Positions 42,457-53,454 are shown, counted from the stretch's first letter. The stretch is DNA of 64,000 nucleotides from Jingyaoa shaoxingensis (GCF_014385005.1 NZ_JACRSZ010000006.1:62001-126000); one strand, 5' to 3'. The notes: generated from the sequence alone by a model not told the origin. Program-made: numbers and translations.

Positions 42457-44565
42457 TTACATCTCTGTATGATCTGTATGATCCTTTTCACCCTGTTCGG
42501 ACTGATCCTCTGCAGCTGCTTCTGGCTCAGTCTTCTCTTCTTCAGCCTCACTCGCCTGCTGCTCCGGCTGTACTTCTGTCTGTGCTTCTGTCTGTGCCTC
42601 AGCAGTCTTATCCGGTACTGTATCTTCGACAGGCTCTGCCTTCGCTTCTGCCTGTGCCTCAGCAGCTTCTTCCGCTTCCTGTTCTTCCCGTCTCTCGACC
42701 TCATGGAAGATGTCCATGAATTCTTTTCCGGTGATAGTCTCTTTCTCAATCAGGAAAGCTGCAATCTCATCCAGTGCCTTTCTGTGCTCACGCAGAAGTC
42801 TTAAAGCTTCTGCATACGCATCTTTGATGATCTTCACTACCTCACGGTCGATCTCAGTTGCCGTCTCATCACTGCAGTTCAGCACATTCCTTCCACTTAA
42901 GTACTGGTTCTCCGGTGACTCCAGACCAACCATACCGAACTTCTCAGACATACCGTACTGAGTAATCATAGCCCTTGCCATCTTGGTTGCCTGCTCAATA
43001 TCATTGGCCGCACCTGTAGTGATGCTGTTAAACACTATCTCTTCTGCTGCACGTCCGCCGACACATTCCACGATCCGTGCCTGAATCTCTGCCTTAGTAT
43101 TCAGGTACTTTTCTTCTTCCGGAACATTCATAACATAACCAAGGGCACCCATGGTTCGAGGTACAATAGTGATCTTCTGAACCGGCTCGGAATCCTTCTG
43201 AAGTGCACTGACCAGTGCATGACCAACTTCATGGTAAGAAACAATCCGTCTCTCTTCCTTACTGAGGATCTTGTTCTTCTTCTCCTTACCAACCAGTACC
43301 ACTTCTACTGACTCAAACAGATCCTGCTGGCTGACTGCATTTCTTCCCTTCTTAACAGCAAGGATCGCAGCTTCATTAATCATGTTCGCCAGATCCGATC
43401 CTACTGCACCGGATGTTGCCAGCGCAATGGCTTCCAGATCTACCGTCTCGTCCATCATGACGTTCTTGGAATGAACCTTCAATACATCAATACGTCCCTG
43501 AAGATCAGGCTTATCTACAACCACACGACGGTCAAAACGTCCCGGTCTGAGAAGTGCCTGATCCAGAACCTCCGGACGGTTGGTGGCTGCCAGAATCAGA
43601 AGTCCTGATCCGCTGTCAAATCCATCCATCTCTGCAAGAAGCTGATTCAGCGTCTGTTCCCGTTCATCATTACCGCCGCCAAATCTGCTGTCACGGCTCT
43701 TACCGATGGCATCAATCTCATCAATAAAGATGATACACGGTGCATTCTTCTTGGCTTCCTCGAACAGTTCACGGACACGGGATGCACCCACACCGACAAA
43801 CATCTCTACAAATTCAGAACCTGACAGGGAGAAAAACGGTGCATGTGCCTCACCTGCCACTGCCTTTGCCAGAAGCGTCTTACCGGTTCCGGGAGGTCCC
43901 ACTAACAGGGCTCCCTTCGGCAGCTTCGCACCAATCTTCGTATATTTTCCCGGATTCTCCAGGAAGTCTACCACTTCCTGCAGAGATTCCTTCGCTTCAT
44001 CCTGTCCTGCTACATCCTTAAAGGTAACACCGGTCTCCTTCTGGGCATACACTCTGGCCTTGTTCTTGCCGATGCCCATGACACCGCCGCCTCCGCCGCC
44101 CATTCTTTTCATGGCGAATCCCATAATTACCCAGATCAGAATCAGTGGCAATACAAAGGATAATACACTGTAAAGCAGCTCGGATGACATATCCGGGATC
44201 TCTTTCTTAAAGTCCACACCTGCATCCAGAAGCTTTTCTGACAGCTTCGGATCATTTACCACACCTGTATAGTAAGTAAACTTCATGCCTTTCAGGGATG
44301 AGAATCCGTAAGGCTGTTCCTTTGGTGTAATTACATACTGATTGGATTCGATCACTACACTGTCCACTTCTCCATTGTCCAGCATCTCCATGAACTTATT
44401 GTACGTAATCTCCTGATTCGTCGTACCGTTCATCATGCTGTTAAACAATGCCATTACAATCAGTGTAATCACCGTAACAATCAGAAATATAATAATCGTC
44501 TGACCATTTTTCGGGCCTTTTCGATTGCCTGGTCCATTATTAGAACCATTTTGGTTATTGTCCAT
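42457..44565 (-). CDS. ftsH: ATP-dependent zinc metalloprotease FtsH
   Basis: A 702-residue membrane protease. Two membrane segments (about 22-43 and 128-150) flank a small extracytoplasmic domain. The AAA domain has Walker A GPPGTGKT (223-230), [11 protein letters not shown] and the arginine finger region. The zinc site is HEVGH. The C-terminal tail beyond about residue 625 is a long Glu/Ala/Gln-rich low-complexity extension ending HTDHTEM. The start at 44565 follows AGGAGG. It degrades membrane and regulatory proteins. Confidence 0.97.
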   Translation of the reverse strand: MDNNQNGSNNGPGNRKGPKNGQTIIIFLIVTVITLIVMALFNSMMNGTTNQEITYNKFMEMLDNGEVDSVVIESNQYVITPKEQPYGFSSLKGMKFTYYTGVVNDPKLSEKLLDAGVDFKKEIPDMSSELLYSVLSFVLPLILIWVIMGFAMKRMGGGGGGVMGIGKNKARVYAQKETGVTFKDVAGQDEAKESLQEVVDFLENPGKYTKIGAKLPKGALLVGPPGTGKTLLAKAVAGEAHAPFFSLSGSEFVEMFVGVGASRVRELFEEAKKNAPCIIFIDEIDAIGKSRDSRFGGGNDEREQTLNQLLAEMDGFDSGSGLLILAATNRPEVLDQALLRPGRFDRRVVVDKPDLQGRIDVLKVHSKNVMMDETVDLEAIALATSGAVGSDLANMINEAAILAVKKGRNAVSQQDLFESVEVVLVGKEKKNKILSKEERRIVSYHEVGHALVSALQKDSEPVQKITIVPRTMGALGYVMNVPEEEKYLNTKAEIQARIVECVGGRAAEEIVFNSITTGAANDIEQATKMARAMITQYGMSEKFGMVGLESPENQYLSGRNVLNCSDETATEIDREVVKIIKDAYAEALRLLREHRKALDEIAAFLIEKETITGKEFMDIFHEVERREEQEAEEAAEAQAEAKAEPVEDTVPDKTAEAQTEAQTEVQPEQQASEAEEEKTEPEAAAEDQSEQGEKDHTDHTEM

Positions 44566-44680
44566 TTCATTCCTCCTATGTGTAAAAAACACTCATTATT
44601 AAGTATAAGGATTATCCGTTCAGAAATCAATATACACTTTCGAAAAAGATTTCTTTATTTCATAAAAAAACTATAAAATA

Positions 44681-44718
44681 AGGCACTGTCAGACGTTGTT
44701 ACAGCGCCTGCAGTGCCT
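44681..44718 (-). terminator. Terminator of the ABC exporter operon
   Basis: AGGCACTG and CAGTGCCT close a hairpin after the permease stop; TTATTTTATAG follows on the minus strand. The rest of 44566-44736 shows nothing further. Confidence 0.75.
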
Positions 44719-44736
44719 TTCGATTTTGCCTTTCTT

Positions 44737-47049
44737 TTATTCTACGTTTTTCAGTGCTTCATCCATTGGAACTTTTTTGATTTTCCGGAATTCCAGCAGG
44801 GCAACTGCTACGTAGGTGAGCAGACCTGCTGCAAACATCTGTACATAGATCATTGGGTCCACCCACATGGTAATCCACCCGGATATGCTGGCAAGCATCA
44901 TTTCACGGAACAATACTTCCATCACAGCCCGTTCTATCGGAAGACTTACCAACAGGCAAATCACCACCACAATCGAGGTTGACATAATATACAATCTGCT
45001 GATCTCTCCATTGGTATATCCCAGAATCTTTACCATGGAAATGGACTGTGCATTTTTCTCAATGATAATCTTCGACAGCAGATAAATCAGTACCATGTAA
45101 ATTAAAATAGCAAAACCATTCACCAGTCCCATCATGCTTCCCATAGACACATCCAGCTGACGGGAAATCTTGGTCAGTGCATCCAGATCCACTACGGATC
45201 CAATATATTTTTTCCGGATATCCGTGATTTCAGTATCTGAGAAATATCCACTGTAATAATCATCCTCCAGATCAAAAGTCTCATTCAGCTTGTCTCTCTC
45301 CATGAATACACAAAGACCTGCTGTATAATCGTAGATACCGTCCACCTGAAAGGAATACTCATCCTTCTCATATTTTTCTTTCAGGGTAATAGTATCTCCC
45401 ACCTGTATCTGAAATTTATCTGCATAGGCACTGGAAATGTATGCCCCGTCTTCCAGATCTGCCTTCACATATTTGCTGTCCGGTTCCACACCATAGAGCA
45501 GCACCTCTTCTGACTTATATTTGCCCGGCAGTGTATTCAGCGAATAAGCTGAAAACTTCTCTGCATCGTCATTATCGGTCCGCACATCCATATAAAACAT
45601 TGCCAGATTCAGCAGTTCCTCTAACTTGCTTCCACTGATGGCACTAACCGGGACCTGAAGCATATACTGGTATTTTGCCAGCATATTGTTCTGTATCTCC
45701 AGCTGATAGTGCGACAACACTGATGGCAAAAGCAGTCCGAACATCAGCAGCAGATTGGCAAACACAATCCCGATAAAAAGTACCACATAATTGCTCATAT
45801 TCTGAAAAATAACTCTGAGACGAAATCTGGAAAAGATCTTGATTCTCGGACTTAAAGCAATGGCACGCTTCTGTTTCTTTCCGGACAGATCCCTGCGCAG
45901 GAATTTCAGTGGAGAGAGACGCAGTTTGTGCCGCAGTACACTGTAATTTACCACCAGCATAATCAGCACCGGAACTATAGTTGTCAGCAAAAATGCCTCT
46001 GCATTCCACACCGTTTTATAAGTGGGCAGACTGTAGCTTCCATAATACATGCCTGCACACACATTTTTCAGCACGGTATAGCCCAGAATATTTCCAATCA
46101 GGGCACCTGCCAGAGTTACCAGCACCGGCAGTTCCATATAATGAAGCACCAGTTCTCTTCTGGTATAGCCGGATGCCCGTAACGTGCCAATCACACCGGC
46201 TTCTTTCCGGATGGTATTGCTGATGGTGATACCGAATACAAATGCCATAATGACCATGATGATATACAGCAGCATGATGATCATTGCCCTGTCTCCACCC
46301 ATATCCTCTCCGGTAAAGGTAATTGCCTGATTGGTATATCTTGGGACGAAGGTCTCAAGGGTAACAATTGCCCCTATATCTTCCATGAGATCTTCTGAGA
46401 TCTCTTTTTCTTCCTTTTCATCCGATGGTTCCTGATTGTATTTCCAGGAATAATTGTACTGCAGTTTATCCTGATTCAGGGAATCAAATTCGTCCGCTGT
46501 GACCACGGATACACCGAATTTTACCGAGTCAAACATGGAGTCATTATTATTCTGGAACAGACAGCTATAATCCGATAACGCAACCAGTCCCGTGATTTTC
46601 CATGATTTGTCTTTGCTGGTCAGTGTATCTCCCACAGAGAGCTGATTATTGTCTGCATACATACGATCAATGGCAATCTCGCCTGTATGTTCCGGGAATA
46701 CTCCTTCCATCAGGCAGACTTTATTAACCTCCTCCCGGTTCTTGAAGAAGCGCATGGTGTTTCCGTTATCCAGTTCTTCTTCTATATAATAGTTCTCATA
46801 CAGTCTGATCCCCAGTTTCTCAATATCTTCCCGCTGGCTCCGGTAGATCCGGTCTGCGGTGCGGAAATTGCCATCTTCAATGTTATATTTTTCAAAGCTT
46901 TCATTGTAGGCAATCAGCATACTGTTATCTGCCACCAGAAATCCGGACACAAAACCAATAGTGGCTACCATAAGAAAAAATACCACTGCATATTTTCCAA
47001 ATTCGCTTTTCAGTTCCCGCGGCAATCGTTTGTGTAAAGGATTCTTCAT
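44737..47049 (-). CDS. FtsX-family ABC transporter permease
   Basis: This 770-residue protein has an N-terminal membrane segment (about 20-42), a large extracytoplasmic domain (45-255) and a first FtsX block of three to four segments (about 258-375, with GVIGTLRASGYTRRELVLHYM). A second outside domain (about 455-625) precedes a last FtsX block (SMVKILGYTNGEISRLYIMS). It belongs to the family of lipoprotein-, lipid- or antimicrobial-peptide-handling exporters (MacB/LolE type). The ATPase gene is 12 nt upstream. The substrate is unknown. The start at 47049 has GGAGG 7 nt upstream. Confidence 0.92.
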   Translation of the reverse strand: MKNPLHKRLPRELKSEFGKYAVVFFLMVATIGFVSGFLVADNSMLIAYNESFEKYNIEDGNFRTADRIYRSQREDIEKLGIRLYENYYIEEELDNGNTMRFFKNREEVNKVCLMEGVFPEHTGEIAIDRMYADNNQLSVGDTLTSKDKSWKITGLVALSDYSCLFQNNNDSMFDSVKFGVSVVTADEFDSLNQDKLQYNYSWKYNQEPSDEKEEKEISEDLMEDIGAIVTLETFVPRYTNQAITFTGEDMGGDRAMIIMLLYIIMVIMAFVFGITISNTIRKEAGVIGTLRASGYTRRELVLHYMELPVLVTLAGALIGNILGYTVLKNVCAGMYYGSYSLPTYKTVWNAEAFLLTTIVPVLIMLVVNYSVLRHKLRLSPLKFLRRDLSGKKQKRAIALSPRIKIFSRFRLRVIFQNMSNYVVLFIGIVFANLLLMFGLLLPSVLSHYQLEIQNNMLAKYQYMLQVPVSAISGSKLEELLNLAMFYMDVRTDNDDAEKFSAYSLNTLPGKYKSEEVLLYGVEPDSKYVKADLEDGAYISSAYADKFQIQVGDTITLKEKYEKDEYSFQVDGIYDYTAGLCVFMERDKLNETFDLEDDYYSGYFSDTEITDIRKKYIGSVVDLDALTKISRQLDVSMGSMMGLVNGFAILIYMVLIYLLSKIIIEKNAQSISMVKILGYTNGEISRLYIMSTSIVVVICLLVSLPIERAVMEVLFREMMLASISGWITMWVDPMIYVQMFAAGLLTYVAVALLEFRKIKKVPMDEALKNVE

Positions 47050-47061
47050 CACATTTCCTCC

Positions 47062-47760
47062 TTACCAGTCCAGCTCAGCGGCAGGAATTTTGTGTTCATT
47101 GATATAATTTTTCCGGATCATGCCGTCTCGCAGTTTTACCACACGATCTGCCATATCTTTGATCGCATCATTGTGGGTTACCATCACAATCGTATTCCCG
47201 TACTTTTGGTTCACGGTTTCAATGAGCTTCAGAATTTCCTTTGACGTATTATAATCCAGTGCGCCCGTCGGTTCATCGCAAAGCAGAATATCCGGATTCT
47301 TCACAATAGCACGTCCTATGGCACACCGCTGCTGCTGTCCACCGGAGAGTTGATTCGGCAGTTTCTTCTGATGCTCATAAATGCCAAGAATATGAAGCAA
47401 TTCGTCCACATCCAGAGGCTGATCACTTAAATAAGCTCCCACCTCTATATTTTCCCTTACGGTCAGATTGGGAATCAAATTATACATCTGGAATATATAT
47501 CCAAGATGCTTTCTACGGTACACTGACAGCTTTTTCTCCGACATATCTGCCAGACATTCTCCGTCAATGATCAGTTTTCCCTCATCAGCACTGTCAATTC
47601 CACCGATAATATTCAGCAACGTGGACTTTCCGGAACCGGACGGTCCAAGCAGTACACAAAATTCCCCTTTTTCAATCTCCAGATCCAGCCCTTTTAGTAC
47701 ATTGACTCTGCTGTCTCCGGATCCAAATGACTTTTTGATACCCTGTATCTGTAAAAACAT
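47062..47760 (-). CDS. ABC transporter ATPase (MacB/LolD type)
   Basis: The protein is 232 residues: Walker [11 protein letters not shown]-loop [18 protein letters not shown], signature [15 protein letters not shown], Walker [13 protein letters not shown] and H-loop [14 protein letters not shown]. It powers the FtsX-type permease encoded next. GGAGGAG precedes the ATG, and the operon promoter carries a palindrome at its -10. Confidence 0.95.
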   Translation of the reverse strand: MFLQIQGIKKSFGSGDSRVNVLKGLDLEIEKGEFCVLLGPSGSGKSTLLNIIGGIDSADEGKLIIDGECLADMSEKKLSVYRRKHLGYIFQMYNLIPNLTVRENIEVGAYLSDQPLDVDELLHILGIYEHQKKLPNQLSGGQQQRCAIGRAIVKNPDILLCDEPTGALDYNTSKEILKLIETVNQKYGNTIVMVTHNDAIKDMADRVVKLRDGMIRKNYINEHKIPAAELDW

Positions 47761-47826
47761 AATCTCCTCCTCACATCCCCCTTTTCACAGATATGATATG
47801 TCATAACTATAGAAAGTTTTATTTAT

Positions 47827-47863
47827 CTAACCTAATGTTAGTCTTGTCTTACTCTATTGTCAA
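47827..47863 (-). promoter_or_regulatory. Promoter of the ABC exporter operon with palindrome on the -10
   Basis: TTGACA (47858-47863), 17 nt, TAACAT (47835-47840). CTAAC-CTAAT-GTTAG (47827-47841) overlaps the -10, suggesting a TetR-type repressor site. No TetR gene is adjacent. Confidence 0.6.
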
Positions 47864-47952
47864 TGACTTTTCGCAGTTTCGTACATTTCCTGTAAAAAAT
47901 GTCTGGTAAAAATGAGCCGGTTAGTATATGATAATTACAGCATCGAAATTTG

Positions 47953-47983
47953 AAACCACAATGTGCATGCACATGAGTGGTTT
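47953..47983 (+). promoter_or_regulatory. Hairpin in the leader of the DUF1846 gene
   Basis: AAACCAC...GTGGTTT encloses ATGTGC-ATGCACAT, followed by TTTTCTG, 30 nt before the ribosome site. It could act as an attenuator or protect the mRNA. A -10-like TATGAT lies at about 47926, without a clear -35. Confidence 0.5.
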
Positions 47984-48016
47984 TCTGTATTTAAAACGAA
48001 CAAAGGATAGGTGAAC

Positions 48017-49501
48017 ATGAAAACAGGATTTGATAATGATAAGTATCTGACCATGCAGTCAGAACATATTAAAGAACGTATCAGTCAGTTTGGCAACAAG
48101 CTGTATCTGGAATTTGGCGGCAAACTTTTTGACGATTATCATGCATCCAGAGTACTCCCTGGTTTTGCCCCGGACAGCAAGCTTCGTATGCTGATGCAGC
48201 TTTCTGATCAGGCCGAGATCGTCATCGTCATCAGTGCCGGTGACATTGAAAAGAACAAGATCCGTGGGGACCTTGGTATTACTTATGATTCCGATGTTCT
48301 TCGTCTGATCGACGTCTTCAAAGAGCGTGGATTGTATGTGGGAAGTGTTGTCATTACCCGGTATGCCGGCCAGAACAGTGCAGATGTCTTCCGCAGCCGT
48401 CTTCAGAAACTGGGTATTAAGGTATATACCCACTATGTAATCCCTGGTTACCCAAGTAACATTCCACTGATTGTCAGCGACGAAGGTTACGGAAAGAACG
48501 ATTATATTGAGACTTCCCGTCCACTGGTTGTTATCACAGCACCCGGACCTGGAAGCGGAAAAATGGCTACCTGCCTTTCCCAGCTGTACCATGAACATAA
48601 GCGGGGCATTCATGCCGGATATGCCAAGTTCGAGACCTTCCCGATCTGGAATATTCCGCTGAAGCATCCGGTAAATCTTGCCTATGAAGCAGCTACCGCT
48701 GACTTAAATGATGTCAACATGATCGACCCGTTCCATCTGGAAGCTTATGGCGAGACTGCTGTTAATTATAACCGTGACGTAGAAATCTTCCCGGTATTAG
48801 ATGCCATGTTTGAAAAGATCTCCGGAGAAAGTCCATACAAGTCCCCGACAGACATGGGTGTGAATATGGCAGGCAACTGTATCTGTGATGATGAAGCCTG
48901 CAAAGAAGCTTCCCGTCAGGAGATCATCCGCCGTTACTATAAGTCCCTGAATGGCCTGGTTTACGGCACTTCCACAGAAGAAGAAGTGATGAAGATCGAA
49001 CTCATTATGAAACAGGCAGGCATCACCAAGACCGATCGTAAAGTGGTAACTGCCGCTCTGCAGCGCAGCGAAGAAACAGACGGCCCGGCTGCAGCTATGG
49101 AACTGAATGACGGAACCATTGTTACCGGAAAGACCACTGATCTTCTGGGTGCTTCTGCAGCTCTTCTGCTGAATGCACTGAAGCTTCTTGCCGGTATTGA
49201 TCATACGAAAAAGGTCATTTCCCCTGCAGCCATCCATCCGATCCAGAAGTTAAAGACCGAGTATCTGGGAAGCCGAAACCCGCGTCTTCATACCGATGAA
49301 GTCCTGATTGCCCTGTCCACCAGTGCCGAAAACAATCCGGATGCACAGGCGGCTCTTGACCAGCTTCCAAAACTTGCCGGATGCCAGGTACACACCAGCG
49401 TTCTGCTCTCTTCCGTGGATATTAAGACCTTCCAGCGTCTGTCCATTCAGTTTACTTCTGAGCCGGTATACGAAAGCAAGCGCAACTTCCATAAGAAATA
49501 A
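48017..49501 (+). CDS. DUF1846 domain protein
   Basis: This 494-residue cytoplasmic protein begins KTGFDNDKYLTMQSEHIKERI. It has FGGKLFDDYHASRVLPGFAPDSK, VITAPGPGSGKMATCLSQLYH (nucleotide-binding-like loop) and MGVNMAGNCICDDEACKEASRQEI. It is a well-conserved Firmicutes family of unproven function with a Rossmann-like N-terminal part. The ATG at 48017 gives the usual family N-terminus; a GTG at 48011 is possible. Confidence 0.92.
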   Translation: MKTGFDNDKYLTMQSEHIKERISQFGNKLYLEFGGKLFDDYHASRVLPGFAPDSKLRMLMQLSDQAEIVIVISAGDIEKNKIRGDLGITYDSDVLRLIDVFKERGLYVGSVVITRYAGQNSADVFRSRLQKLGIKVYTHYVIPGYPSNIPLIVSDEGYGKNDYIETSRPLVVITAPGPGSGKMATCLSQLYHEHKRGIHAGYAKFETFPIWNIPLKHPVNLAYEAATADLNDVNMIDPFHLEAYGETAVNYNRDVEIFPVLDAMFEKISGESPYKSPTDMGVNMAGNCICDDEACKEASRQEIIRRYYKSLNGLVYGTSTEEEVMKIELIMKQAGITKTDRKVVTAALQRSEETDGPAAAMELNDGTIVTGKTTDLLGASAALLLNALKLLAGIDHTKKVISPAAIHPIQKLKTEYLGSRNPRLHTDEVLIALSTSAENNPDAQAALDQLPKLAGCQVHTSVLLSSVDIKTFQRLSIQFTSEPVYESKRNFHKK

Positions 49502-49632
49502 GATGAGCAATCAAAAAAATGAATTGTTTTTATCAGAACTACTCATAAATAAATTTAAATTTTTCATTTCTTTTTAAATGGAAATCCGCTATAATCATGT
49601 GCATGGTATGTAATTACTATGTTGCACAAAGG

Positions 49633-49667
49633 GGTGTAATCTTCCGTGGGAGATTACACCACTTTTT
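49633..49667 (+). terminator. Attenuator-like terminator in the pyrG leader
   Basis: GGTGTAATCT and AGATTACACC form a perfect 10-bp stem followed by ACTTTTTC, ending 20 nt before the pyrG start. In Bacillus and relatives pyrG is controlled by CTP-sensitive attenuation at such a hairpin. An upstream TATAAT at about 49591 may belong to the promoter. Confidence 0.75.
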
Positions 49668-49688
49668 CAGATTTAAGGAGGAACTTTT

Positions 49689-51296
49689 ATGCCAGTAAAA
49701 TACGTATTTGTAACAGGAGGTGTAGTATCCGGTCTTGGTAAGGGTATTACCGCAGCATCTCTTGGCCGTCTTTTGAAAGCCCGTGGATACAAAGTAACCA
49801 TGCAGAAATTTGATCCATACATTAACATTGACCCGGGTACCATGAACCCGATCCAGCACGGTGAAGTTTTTGTAACAGATGACGGTGCTGAGACAGACCT
49901 GGATCTGGGTCACTATGAACGATTCATTGATGAGAGCCTGACTAAGAATTCCAATGTTACAACCGGTAAGATTTACTGGTCTGTTCTTCACAAAGAACGA
50001 CGCGGAGACTTTGGCGGAGGCACCGTTCAGGTAATTCCTCATATCACCAATGAGATCAAAAGCCGTTTTTACCGTAATTATAATGAAAATGAAACCCATA
50101 TTGCTATTATTGAAGTGGGTGGCACCGTAGGTGATATTGAAAGCCAGCCGTTTCTGGAGGCAATCCGTCAGTTCCAACATGATGTTGGACGGGAAAATGC
50201 CATCCTGATCCATGTATCCCTGATTCCGTATCTGAAAGCATCCGGGGAAATGAAGACGAAGCCAACCCAGACCAGTGTAAAGCAGTTACAGGGAATGGGA
50301 ATCTGGCCGGATATTCTGGTATGCCGCTCCGAACATCCGTTGGAAGATGGACTGAAAGAGAAAATTGCCCTTTTCTGCAATGTTCCTGTCAGCCATGTAC
50401 TTCAGAATCTGGATGTAGAATATCTGTATGAAGCACCGCTTGCCATGGAAGAAGAACATCTGGCTCAGGTAGCCTGTGAATGTCTGAACCTTCCTTGTCC
50501 GGAACCGGATCTGACTGACTGGAAGGCTATGGTGGACGCACTCCGTCATCCAACCAAAGACGTTACTGTTGCTCTGGTTGGAAAATACATTCAGCTTCAC
50601 GATGCTTATATCAGCGTAGTAGAAGCACTGAAGCACGGCGGTATTGCAGAACATGCCACTGTTCATATCAAATGGATTGATTCAGAACAGTTAAATGAGG
50701 AAAATGCCGACGAAATGCTTGGTGATGTCAGTGGTATTCTGGTCCCTGGCGGCTTCGGCGGACGCGGTATTGATGGCAAAATCATAGCTATCCATTATGC
50801 GCGTACTAACAAGATTCCATTCCTCGGTCTGTGCCTTGGCATGCAGCTCGCCATTGTGGAATACGCCCGCAACGTAGCCGGTCTGAAAGATGCCCACAGC
50901 ATCGAACTGGATCCTGCCACCACTCATCCGGTTATCGCACTGATGCCAGACCAGGAAGACATCGAAGACATTGGTGGAACCCTTCGTCTTGGATCCTATC
51001 CTTGTGTACTGGATAAGACCACAAAAGCATATGAACTCTACGGAACAGATCAGATTGCGGAACGCCACAGACACCGTTATGAAGTCAACAACGATTACCG
51101 CAAGATCCTGACCGAAAATGGTCTTACCCTCTCCGGACTGTCACCGGATGGCAGAATCGTAGAGATGATCGAGATCAAAGATCATCCATTCTTTATTGCC
51201 ACCCAGGCACACCCGGAACTGAAGTCCCGTCCAAACCGCCCACATCCTCTGTTCAAAGGATTTGTGCAGGCAGCTATTGAGAAAAGCAAAGCATAA
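49689..51296 (+). CDS. pyrG: CTP synthase
   Basis: This 535-residue enzyme makes CTP from UTP, ATP and glutamine. The N-terminal synthase domain has [22 protein letters not shown] and the [13 protein letters not shown] motif. The C-terminal glutamine amidotransferase domain carries the nucleophile cysteine in [12 protein letters not shown] and the histidine/glutamate in [17 protein letters not shown] precedes the ATG. A terminator (51303-51352) ends the unit. Confidence 0.98.
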   Translation: MPVKYVFVTGGVVSGLGKGITAASLGRLLKARGYKVTMQKFDPYINIDPGTMNPIQHGEVFVTDDGAETDLDLGHYERFIDESLTKNSNVTTGKIYWSVLHKERRGDFGGGTVQVIPHITNEIKSRFYRNYNENETHIAIIEVGGTVGDIESQPFLEAIRQFQHDVGRENAILIHVSLIPYLKASGEMKTKPTQTSVKQLQGMGIWPDILVCRSEHPLEDGLKEKIALFCNVPVSHVLQNLDVEYLYEAPLAMEEEHLAQVACECLNLPCPEPDLTDWKAMVDALRHPTKDVTVALVGKYIQLHDAYISVVEALKHGGIAEHATVHIKWIDSEQLNEENADEMLGDVSGILVPGGFGGRGIDGKIIAIHYARTNKIPFLGLCLGMQLAIVEYARNVAGLKDAHSIELDPATTHPVIALMPDQEDIEDIGGTLRLGSYPCVLDKTTKAYELYGTDQIAERHRHRYEVNNDYRKILTENGLTLSGLSPDGRIVEMIEIKDHPFFIATQAHPELKSRPNRPHPLFKGFVQAAIEKSKA

Positions 51297-51302
51297 TAAG
51301 AA

Positions 51303-51352
51303 AGAGGGCATTACAGAATATCTTTTCTTCTGATATCCTGTGATGTCCTTTC
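51303..51352 (+). terminator. Terminator of pyrG
   Basis: AGGGCATTACAGAATATC pairs with GATATCCTGTGATGTCCTT, with TTCTTTTT following. The rest of the 51353-51477 gap is T-rich and shows no gene. Confidence 0.75.
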
Positions 51353-51477
51353 TTTTTCCCCCTTCTTTCATCATCCTACACCGTTTCAGACAGAAAGCCA
51401 TTACATACTTTACTTCTATAAATAACGCTATTTTCTCCATCCCCTGTTTCTTTGTTTGATGATTTTCTTTTTTCTCC

Positions 51478-51527
51478 TTGACGTAAGTCTGAAATCGGAC
51501 TATACTATATTTAGTCCGATTTCAGAC
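51478..51527 (+). promoter_or_regulatory. Promoter and operator of the MarR-MATE operon
   Basis: TTGACG (51478-51483), 17 nt, TATACT (51501-51506). A perfect 16-bp inverted repeat, GTCTGAAATCGGACTA (51487-51502) and its complement (51512-51527), covers the spacer, the -10 and the start site. This is the classic layout for autorepression by the MarR protein encoded next. Confidence 0.85.
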
Positions 51528-51544
51528 TTCAGGAGGAACTTTTT

Positions 51545-52012
51545 ATGCACACCCATATCAAAATCAGTGCCGATCTGGCCCGGTATAATCATATTAATAA
51601 AAAACTAATTGATATGTATCATGATGCTTCGCAGAGAGCCGGCATGTCTTCCAGCATGTTTGATATTTTGTATTCCATCGTGGAAATGGGCGATGGCTGC
51701 CGTCAGAAGGATATCTGTCAGGCCTGTTATATTCCCAAACAGACCGTTCATTCTTCCATTCGAAAAATGGCTGAAGATGGCTATCTGACCCTTGAATCCG
51801 GAAGGGGACGTGAAAAACTGATTTATCTGACTGAAAAAGGGAAAATTATTACAGAAGAGAATATTTTGCCAATTATTGAAGCAGAAAATAAGGTATTTCT
51901 TCAGATGGGAGAACAGCAATCCCTGATTTTTCTGAATCTTCTGGAAGAATACATGACCCGGCTGGATAAAACCATGAAGGATCTTCCATCGAACAGAAAG
52001 GAGCATGTATAG
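51545..52012 (+). CDS. MarR-family transcriptional regulator of an efflux operon
   Basis: This 155-residue protein has a winged helix-turn-helix at about residues 45-95 (RQKDICQACYIPKQTVHSSI, KMAEDGYLTLESGRGREKLIYLTEKGK). The ligand is unknown. Its gene overlaps the MATE gene by 8 nt, and its promoter contains a perfect inverted repeat, so it very likely represses its own operon and is released by the exported compound. Confidence 0.92.
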   Translation: MHTHIKISADLARYNHINKKLIDMYHDASQRAGMSSSMFDILYSIVEMGDGCRQKDICQACYIPKQTVHSSIRKMAEDGYLTLESGRGREKLIYLTEKGKIITEENILPIIEAENKVFLQMGEQQSLIFLNLLEEYMTRLDKTMKDLPSNRKEHV

Positions 52013-53342
52013 CGTGATACAATTATCAGATCATTTTACCTACCCGCGATTATTAAAATTTGTTTTTCCATCCATTGTGATGATGATATTTACTTCTATT
52101 TACAGTGTTGTAGATGGCCTGTTCGTTTCCAACTTTGTTGGTAAGTCTGCATTTGCCGCTGTGAATCTGGCAATGCCGTTTCTTATGGCTTTTTCTGCAC
52201 TGGGCTTTATGATGGGTACCGGAGGCAGTGCCATCGTCGCAAAGACTCTTGGAGAAAGGAAAAAAGAAAAAGCCAATGAATACTTTTCCATGCTGATCTA
52301 TGTGACTATTGCAGGCGGCATTTTCTTCAGCTGCGTACAGGCAGTCCTGATTAAGCCTGTTGCCATTATGATGGGTGCCGAAGGAGAACTTTTAAAGAAT
52401 TGTATTTTATATGGCCGACTGAGCAGTATTTCCCTGACTGCCTTTATGCTGCAGAATGTATTTCAAAGCTTTTTTGTCACAGCTGAAAAGCCAAAACTGG
52501 GACTTGCCGTGATCATCTCCGCCGGTGTTACGAATATGGTTCTGGACCTGCTCTTTGTGGGAATCTTCCGCTGGGGACTGGCAGGTGCCGCAATTGCTAC
52601 GATCTGCGGTGAATGTATTGGCGGTATTACTCCATTACTTTATTTTTCCAGGAAAAATTCCAGCAAGCTTCGTCTTGGTAAAACCAGATTTTACGGCAGT
52701 ATTTTGTGTAAAACCTGTACCAATGGTTCCTCCGAACTGATGACAAATCTGTCTAGCTCCATCGTGAATTCCATGTATAACCTTCAGTTGATGAAATTCA
52801 GCGGAGAAAACGGAGTAGCCGCTTACGGAACCATCATGTACGTCAACTTTATTTTTGCTGCCATCTTTATCGGATACTCCATCGGAAGTGCTCCAATCGT
52901 CAGCTACCATTACGGTGCCGAAAATCATTCTGAGCTGAAGAATATGCTGAATAAGAGCCTGCGGCTGATTGCCATAACCAGCATGGTACAGGTGGTTATG
53001 GCCCAGCTCATTGCCGCCCCTCTGGCTCAGATCTTTGTGGGATATGATGCAGAACTATTCCGGCTTACCCGCCACGGCTTCCGTATTTTCAGTCTGACCT
53101 TCCTGATCTGCGGATTCAACATCTTCGGATCTTCCTTCTTTACCGCACTGAACAATGGTCCGTTATCCGCATTGATTTCCTTCCTGCGAACTCTGGTCTT
53201 CCAGCTCAGTGTGGTATGGATTCTGCCGATGTTCCTCGGCATCGACGGTATCTGGGGATCCGTGGCGATTGCCGAATTACTGACCATCTGCGTGACTGTA
53301 CTCTGCCTGATCAGCCAGCGCAGGAAGTATCACTACGCCTGA
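52005..53342 (+). CDS. MATE-family multidrug efflux transporter
   Basis: A 445-residue membrane protein with about twelve hydrophobic segments. It shows typical MATE blocks: FTSIYSVVDGLFVSNFVGKSAFAAVNLAMP, LGFMMGTGGSAIVAKTLGE and SYHYGAENHSELKNML. It exports cationic or drug-like compounds using sodium or proton gradients. It is translationally coupled to the MarR gene (AGGAGC site within its end). A bidirectional terminator follows. Confidence 0.94.
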   Translation: MYSVIQLSDHFTYPRLLKFVFPSIVMMIFTSIYSVVDGLFVSNFVGKSAFAAVNLAMPFLMAFSALGFMMGTGGSAIVAKTLGERKKEKANEYFSMLIYVTIAGGIFFSCVQAVLIKPVAIMMGAEGELLKNCILYGRLSSISLTAFMLQNVFQSFFVTAEKPKLGLAVIISAGVTNMVLDLLFVGIFRWGLAGAAIATICGECIGGITPLLYFSRKNSSKLRLGKTRFYGSILCKTCTNGSSELMTNLSSSIVNSMYNLQLMKFSGENGVAAYGTIMYVNFIFAAIFIGYSIGSAPIVSYHYGAENHSELKNMLNKSLRLIAITSMVQVVMAQLIAAPLAQIFVGYDAELFRLTRHGFRIFSLTFLICGFNIFGSSFFTALNNGPLSALISFLRTLVFQLSVVWILPMFLGIDGIWGSVAIAELLTICVTVLCLISQRRKYHYA

Positions 53343-53396
53343 TCATTGGTGACCATTTGGGACGGAGTTTTCTGGCTTTTGATCTGCTCACTTATG

Positions 53397-53447
53397 AAAA
53401 AGAGTCACCTGTGCTCGCGTTTATGCGGCACAGACGACTCTTTTCTT
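53397..53447. terminator. Bidirectional terminator after the MATE gene
   Basis: AAAAAGAGTC...GACTCTTTT with inner CTGTGC/GCACAG lies between convergent genes and has T-runs on both sides. Confidence 0.85.
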
Positions 53448-53454
53448 TATCCTG

